Source of the DNA: Bacteroidota bacterium | Lineage (GTDB): Bacteria > Bacteroidota > Bacteroidia > NS11-12g > UBA9320 | DNA length: 64,000 bases | NCBI GenBank assembly: GCA_024679565.1 | Contig: JAIBDD010000011.1 | Coordinates: 1 to 64,000 of the forward strand | Direction: 5' to 3' | Shown: one piece after another, positions 58,112 through 64,000 of the stretch | Layout: each line of letters opens with the position of its first letter | Numbering within the stretch: position 1 is the first letter of the stretch | Position numbers and translations under genes: made by a program | The notes under the pieces: model-generated | What the model was told of the DNA's origin: nothing | The model's input: the letters and a program-made list of their open reading frames with translations, nothing else | Databases searched by the model: none

Positions 58112-59455
58112 ATGAAAACAAACCGACTAATACTTTTTGCTGCAGCCTTAGGTGTTGCAGGATTCTCTCAAGCACAAACCCAAGACGCGGTTAAGGGCTT
58201 GAAATGGAACGAAAACACAACCAAATTGGATTTGGTGAGTGTTAATCCGGCTGACCCAACGGTCATTCAAACTGAAACAGCTATTGTTTTGAGTGCCGAT
58301 AAAAAATACATGCCCAACACCTTAACACATATTAAGGAGCATAATGCAATTTACTTCTTTACACAATCTCATTCTGCAATGGTTCGTGGGTTTACACAAA
58401 GCCAACAATTAGAGGTAGCGAATGCCGAAACCGGTAAAATTTTGCGAAGTCTACCCATCATGAGTACCACAATGATGGCACCATTTATTGTTACAGTGAA
58501 AAACCAATTGGGTTTTATCGCTGCGGAGCCAAAACATAATGCCTACGGCAACAACGACGATAACATCGCCTTGGTGTTGTTCGATATGAATTCGGGAGAG
58601 ATGGCGCACCGCATTGAATTGCCAAGTCTTTCTATGTCGGCAACAGCTACACCATTCGTGGGAACTGCAAGTACAAGAAGTCCCAACGGCTTTAATATGG
58701 TTGAGACAGAGGTGTCAATTAGTTCACCTTGTTTCATTCCAACGTTAAACACTATGGTGTTTGCAGCTAAAGATATCACAGGAGTAAATCGACTCTTTAG
58801 AATTGACCTTCAAACGGGTAAACTGATAAGCAAATTATCTGTAGGGGTTGATGTTTTAGACATGACGTTCGATGCTGAAAAAGGGTTACTACATGCATTA
58901 TATGTATCCGAATCAAAGGGAATCCGAACGTTGAACTTAGGCGAAATGTCTTTGTCTGGGAACCTACTTGAGCATTCTACACAAATTAGAGTGTTAGAGC
59001 AAGGGGAAGAAGTTATTGCGGATGGCGAACTAGAATTTGATGTTGACGCAGCGCTTTTGACTGTAGTTAAAACCCACGACGACAAGCAAATATTTTATAC
59101 ATACGATCTAGAACTAAACTTAGTGAGTCAGAAGGAACGCTCTACAATTTCAGGTAATATCGATGTAGAGTTCTCAACTCCAGTCGTATCACCGTCACGT
59201 GTAGATTTTGAAGACATGGTTAAGTTGTATCCAAACCCAGCTACGGATGTGCTGACAATCGAAACTGAGCAGCTAACCAAAGTGAAAAGAATAACTGTGT
59301 TTGACAATGTTGGACAGGAGGTGAAAGACGTAGATGTTCAATCCAATGAATTACTCAATTCAATTGATATCAGTGCGTTGAAACCAGGTATTTATCTGGT
59401 TGAGATACAATCTACTGGTGTAACAACACTTACAAAAAAGCTAGTTGTTCAATAA
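58112..59455 (+). CDS. Secreted protein with T9SS type A sorting domain
   Basis: The 447-residue protein starts at ATG 58112, where MKTNRLILFAAALGVAGFSQA forms a signal peptide; a longer ORF begins 57 bases earlier without signal character. The body resembles a beta-propeller or WD-like surface protein but I cannot name a family. The C-terminus is a T9SS type A tail (KLYPNPATDVLTIE, GIYLVEI and a final KKLVVQ). It is followed 22 bases later by a peroxidase gene and may be cotranscribed. Confidence 0.8.
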   Translation: MKTNRLILFAAALGVAGFSQAQTQDAVKGLKWNENTTKLDLVSVNPADPTVIQTETAIVLSADKKYMPNTLTHIKEHNAIYFFTQSHSAMVRGFTQSQQLEVANAETGKILRSLPIMSTTMMAPFIVTVKNQLGFIAAEPKHNAYGNNDDNIALVLFDMNSGEMAHRIELPSLSMSATATPFVGTASTRSPNGFNMVETEVSISSPCFIPTLNTMVFAAKDITGVNRLFRIDLQTGKLISKLSVGVDVLDMTFDAEKGLLHALYVSESKGIRTLNLGEMSLSGNLLEHSTQIRVLEQGEEVIADGELEFDVDAALLTVVKTHDDKQIFYTYDLELNLVSQKERSTISGNIDVEFSTPVVSPSRVDFEDMVKLYPNPATDVLTIETEQLTKVKRITVFDNVGQEVKDVDVQSNELLNSIDISALKPGIYLVEIQSTGVTTLTKKLVVQ

Positions 59456-59477
59456 GCGAAATTACAGACATAGTTTT

Positions 59478-60569
59478 ATGAAAATCGCTCAGTTGGTCGT
59501 GTCCACTAGGACAGTGTCCACCTATCTTTTAGGGTTACTACTCGTTGCCTATTTGTCTGGTTGTGGTCCAGAACCACCACCCGAGGTTATCCCGCCAGGT
59601 GGGTCGCAAGGAGATACCACTATAATTGATGTCACCGAACTACCAACTCTAATTATTCCAGAAGATAACCCTCTGACCGTAGCCGGGGTAGACTTAGGCC
59701 GCCACCTTTTCTATGATAAAATGTTAAGTGGTGATCAAACCCAAGCGTGTGCCACATGTCACAATCAAAAACTGGCATTTACAGATAATAACAATGCCGT
59801 TAGTGAAGGTATTACAGGTGCCAAAGGAGACCGCAACGCCATGACCATTTTTAACCTCATGTGGTCAGAAAATCTTTTTTGGGACAGTAGAGCAGGAAGC
59901 TTACGTGAACTAGCCACCATGCCGATTGAAAACCCCATTGAAATGAATGCTAAGGTGGAAGATGTTTTGGTCCGCTTGAATAATTCGGTCATGTATCAAG
60001 ATAAGTTTAAGAAGGCCTTTGGGATTGATACAATACATAAAGACCACCTTTCGAAAGCGCTCGAGCAGTTTTTACTTTCAATCACATCCGACAATTCTAA
60101 GTTTGACCAATTTAATAGGGGAGAGGTTCAGCTTACTGAGTCTGAACTTAGGGGATTTGATGTTTTAAAAATTAAAGGGTGTTTTAACTGCCATTCATCT
60201 TCCTTGTTGCACGATAATGCGTCACATAACACAGCACTCGATAAGACGCCAAAAGACAAAGGCTTACAAGGTTTTACGGATAATTACGCCGATCGACATA
60301 AGTTTAAAACACCATCGTTACGAAATGTGATGGTTTCTGCGCCTTACATGCACGACGGCCGTTTTGAGACTATTGATGAAGTCATAAGGTTTTATGAAGA
60401 TGTGATTCCTAATTTGAACTACGAGGCAAATAAGAATGCATCCGATTCTATGCGCATTGCACCAAGAAATCAGATTACAGAACGTGAAATGACAGACGCT
60501 AAAGCATTTTTGCATACCCTAACCGATAATACGTATCTGACCAATCCGAAGTTTTCCGATCCGTTTTAG
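59478..60569 (+). CDS. Di-haem cytochrome c peroxidase lipoprotein
   Basis: The 363-residue protein has a lipoprotein signal (LLGLLLVAYLSGC), then two c-type haem motifs, CATCH and CFNCH, as in CcpA/MauG-type peroxidases. GRHLFYDKMLSGD before the first haem and APYMHDGRFETIDEV (with a likely Met ligand) are family signatures. It reduces hydrogen peroxide in the periplasm, taking electrons from a cytochrome c or quinol chain. The start is ATG at 59478; an upstream in-frame start overlaps the previous gene and lacks signal character. A bidirectional terminator follows. Confidence 0.93.
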   Translation: MKIAQLVVSTRTVSTYLLGLLLVAYLSGCGPEPPPEVIPPGGSQGDTTIIDVTELPTLIIPEDNPLTVAGVDLGRHLFYDKMLSGDQTQACATCHNQKLAFTDNNNAVSEGITGAKGDRNAMTIFNLMWSENLFWDSRAGSLRELATMPIENPIEMNAKVEDVLVRLNNSVMYQDKFKKAFGIDTIHKDHLSKALEQFLLSITSDNSKFDQFNRGEVQLTESELRGFDVLKIKGCFNCHSSSLLHDNASHNTALDKTPKDKGLQGFTDNYADRHKFKTPSLRNVMVSAPYMHDGRFETIDEVIRFYEDVIPNLNYEANKNASDSMRIAPRNQITEREMTDAKAFLHTLTDNTYLTNPKFSDPF

Positions 60570-60594
60570 ATGGATTAATCAAAATTTTATGCAT

Positions 60595-60627
60595 AAAAAA
60601 ATCCCTAGTGAAAACTAGGGATTTTTT
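60595..60627. terminator. Bidirectional terminator between the peroxidase gene and groEL
   Basis: TCCCTAGT (60602-60609) and ACTAGGGA (60614-60621) arms with a GAAA loop are flanked by A and T runs, so the hairpin works in both directions for the two convergent genes. Confidence 0.9.
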
Positions 60628-60645
60628 ATTTCATGAAGGAGGGGG

Positions 60646-62310
<1,665 letters not shown>

Positions 62311-62326
62311 TTAGTTCGATAATTAG

Positions 62327-62596
62327 TTAGATAATGGCGAGTATGTCTGATTCTCGCATCATAAGATAATCTGTACCTTCAACGGTGATTTCTGTTCCGG
62401 AATACTTACCGTATAAAACAACATCACCATTCTTAACTGTAGTTGGTTCGTCTTGTTTTCCAGGACCAACAGCTACTACTGTTCCTTTTTGAGGTTTTTC
62501 TTTAGCCGTGTCAGGAATGTATATTCCTCCGGCTGTTTTCACTTCTGCGGGTGCAGGTTCTATAAGAACTCGATCTGCTAAAGGTTGAATTTTCAT
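62327..62596 (-). CDS. groS: 10 kDa co-chaperonin
   Basis: GroES caps the GroEL cavity. The 89-residue protein has [17 protein letters not shown], the mobile loop [16 protein letters not shown] and [13 protein letters not shown]. It is upstream of groEL. In the 163-base gap before it, two TGGCA copies about 20 bases apart could be a heat-shock regulatory site; no CIRCE repeat is seen. Confidence 0.97.
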   Translation of the reverse strand: MKIQPLADRVLIEPAPAEVKTAGGIYIPDTAKEKPQKGTVVAVGPGKQDEPTTVKNGDVVLYGKYSGTEITVEGTDYLMMRESDILAII

Positions 62597-62759
62597 ATTT
62601 TTATTGAAACTAATTTGTTTAGGATACGGTTTTCACAATTTGTGCCAAACGCGTTTTATGTACAAACTGGCAACTCTGTAAGTCAGATTGGCAGAGAACC
62701 TTAAAATGTGACAGCACATTTAACCCAAAACCAAGGGGCAAATCTTGCTGAGATAAAGG

Positions 62760-63083
62760 CTATTGCTCGGCAGGGGCGTCTGGAGAGAAAGGTAATGCCT
62801 CAGGTAAATCGTTGTTGTCGATTTGCTCCTGAATGACAGACTTTTCACCCGAGTCATTTGAACTTGAAAGAAACAAGTTGCTTGACATGGTAAGGAATAA
62901 TAACGCTATGGCTAATCCCCAGGTTAATTTCTCAACAATCTCATTTGTGCGTTTTACACCCATTATTTGAGACCCACCCGAAAAGTTGGAAGCGATACCG
63001 CCACCTTTTGGTTTCTGAATCAATACGATAAACGTAAGAGCAACTGAAACGATTATGATTAGTGTTAGTATTAACGTGTACAT
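62760..63083 (-). CDS. secG: Preprotein translocase subunit SecG
   Basis: SecG is a small membrane protein of the SecYEG channel. The 107-residue protein has two membrane helices (about 1-24 and 54-74) joined by the conserved cytoplasmic loop QKPKGGGIASNFSGGSQIMGVKRT. The C-terminal tail is acidic. It is two bases after the upstream TPR-like gene. Confidence 0.93.
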   Translation of the reverse strand: MYTLILTLIIIVSVALTFIVLIQKPKGGGIASNFSGGSQIMGVKRTNEIVEKLTWGLAIALLFLTMSSNLFLSSSNDSGEKSVIQEQIDNNDLPEALPFSPDAPAEQ

Positions 63084-63085
63084 CT

Positions 63086-64000
63086 TTATTCTAAATTATT
63101 ATCCTTTTTGATTTTTTCAATCAGGGCTGCAAAATACGAGAACTTTTGCGGATTTTGCAAACGCAATTTTTCATAAATATCTATGGCATTTTCTGGCCTT
63201 CCTTGCTTTACATGGAGTTCAGCAAGTGACTCTGTAACCATTTCATCTTCAGTGTTTTCTCTGTCTATTTTGTGAATTTCAGTTCGATCAATGTCGGTCC
63301 GAATTCGAGATATGCTGGGTCTGTTTTTAATGAAGTTTTCAAGAAGTTGACTCGCTTCGGCGCTCATTTTAAGTTTACGTGGTTTCGGTTCCTCTTTTGG
63401 TTGGTCATCTTCTAAATCGTCGAGCCACGAGAAAAAGTCTTGTTTATTCCTTTTTTGTGGAGGTTGCTTCTTTTCCAGTTTAGGGAGTTCAACCAATGGG
63501 TCATACGCTTTAGTTGTCCTTTTTGGTTGCGGTTCTTCTTCTTTTACAATCTTAGATTGAAGCTCGACCAGTGGGTCGTATGTAATTGTTGGTTTTTGTT
63601 CTTCCTGTAAGGCTTTCTCTATCTTGTCTTGCTTTATAACTTCTGGGGCAAGCTTCGTATCGTCAACCACTTTTTTTGTTTCCTTTTCCTTTTCTTCGGC
63701 AACAATTGGTTTAGGTGTTGGGGTAGAAATTTTTGGCGTTGGATTAGGTTTTGGCTCTATAGTTGGCCGCTTTACTGGTTTCTTGTCAATCGTTTTCTCG
63801 ATGTCAGTGCCTGGGTTTATTTGTACAATAGAAGAACTGCCAAATGAAATGGAGTCATGCATGAAGTCGTACAACACCTCGCGATTTCCAGCATATAAAC
63901 TTGCCGTTTTTATTGACTTTTTCAGTCCAAATTTATTGTCGTTTTTTAGACATTTAGCTTCAAGTTGATATAAGGCGGAAAACCAAGGGTACTCTTTCTT
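63086..64000 (-). CDS. TPR-like protein of unknown function, 5' part cut by window edge
   Basis: The reading frame stays open to the right window edge (41 codons beyond a GTG at 63877), so the gene continues outside. The visible part begins with YPWFSALYQLEAKCL and SIKTASLYAGNREVLYDF, resembling a helical N-terminal domain, then a long Lys/Pro/Glu-rich disordered linker (about 90 residues), and ends with a TPR-like motif (ESLAELHVKQGRPENAIDIYEKLRLQNP). It is two bases before secG. Function unknown; the gene order next to secG and groES/EL is one I recall from other Bacteroidota. Confidence 0.75.
   Translation of the reverse strand, partial: KKEYPWFSALYQLEAKCLKNDNKFGLKKSIKTASLYAGNREVLYDFMHDSISFGSSSIVQINPGTDIEKTIDKKPVKRPTIEPKPNPTPKISTPTPKPIVAEEKEKETKKVVDDTKLAPEVIKQDKIEKALQEEQKPTITYDPLVELQSKIVKEEEPQPKRTTKAYDPLVELPKLEKKQPPQKRNKQDFFSWLDDLEDDQPKEEPKPRKLKMSAEASQLLENFIKNRPSISRIRTDIDRTEIHKIDRENTEDEMVTESLAELHVKQGRPENAIDIYEKLRLQNPQKFSYFAALIEKIKKDNNLE

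Noticed and set aside
62597-62650. Sigma-54-like TGGCAC sequence upstream of groES on the minus strand
   Set aside because: TTTGGCACAAATTGTG resembles a -24 box, but the required spacing to a TTGC -12 box is not met.

Overview
This window is chromosomal DNA from a member of the Bacteroidota, most likely a Flavobacteriales-type marine or freshwater bacterium. The evidence is: three secreted proteins with type IX secretion (T9SS) sorting tails, two of type A and one of the gliding-motility-associated type B; at least eight sites matching the Bacteroidota -7 promoter box TAnnTTTG, some with a TTG about 18-20 bases upstream; a DUF4295 small protein next to L33 and L28; bacillithiol synthesis (bshC); and a DnaX that lacks the zinc-binding cysteines, as I recall for flavobacterial DnaX. 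I see no insertion sequence, prophage, CRISPR array, toxin-antitoxin pair or tRNA. The window reads as core genome with short intergenic gaps.

Layout. 1-710: the 3' end of a 23S rRNA gene, a 5S rRNA gene and a strong terminator. 730-3810: uvrC and a pabB-like gene, convergent with a TPR hybrid histidine kinase (3797-6334). 6476-7683: a 2-oxoglutarate/Fe(II) oxygenase, then a promoter-to-terminator unit with no conventional gene, carrying two leader-like mini-ORFs. 7682-15022: an RluD-type pseudouridine synthase, phosphoglucose/phosphomannose isomerase, a large BNR-repeat T9SS protein, a VOC protein, a short-chain dehydrogenase and a coiled-coil membrane protein. 15231-20474: sucA, then a copper ATPase with its small copper chaperone. 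20471-28580: an amidohydrolase lipoprotein, gatB, a TlpA-type thioredoxin lipoprotein, a PhoB/PhoR-like two-component pair and dnaX. 28588-40134, all on the minus strand: a giant PKD adhesin-like T9SS protein, eno, carA, an alpha/beta hydrolase, an RluA-type synthase, hisS and an LTA-synthase-like sulfatase. 40207-43780: L31 type B, a GlmU-like nucleotidyltransferase, tpiA and a lipoprotein of unknown function.

Right part. 43781-44229 is a 449-base gap with two terminators and a possible structured RNA. 44230-57927, on the minus strand: an OmpA/TSP3 porin-like protein, ftsY-rimO-bshC, the rpmB-rpmG-DUF4295 cluster, gyrB, an EVE gene-pyrR-pyrB-ansA operon, and a long ribosomal protein S1 with a helix-hairpin-helix tail. 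58112-60569: a T9SS type A protein and a di-haem peroxidase lipoprotein. 60646-64000, on the minus strand: groEL, groES, secG and a TPR-like gene cut by the window edge.

The genes are mostly housekeeping: DNA repair and replication (uvrC, dnaX, gyrB), translation (rRNA, S1, L28, L31, L33, hisS, gatB, rimO, two pseudouridine synthases), central carbon (eno, tpiA, sucA), pyrimidines (carA, pyrR, pyrB), export and folding (ftsY, secG, groESL), and envelope or secreted functions. The promoter boxes also help correct several start codons (sucA, carA, rpsA). The most unusual items are the orphan leader-like RNA at 7481-7683, the strong Shine-Dalgarno sequence with a non-ATG start on rpsA, and the possible folded RNA at 44007-44131.
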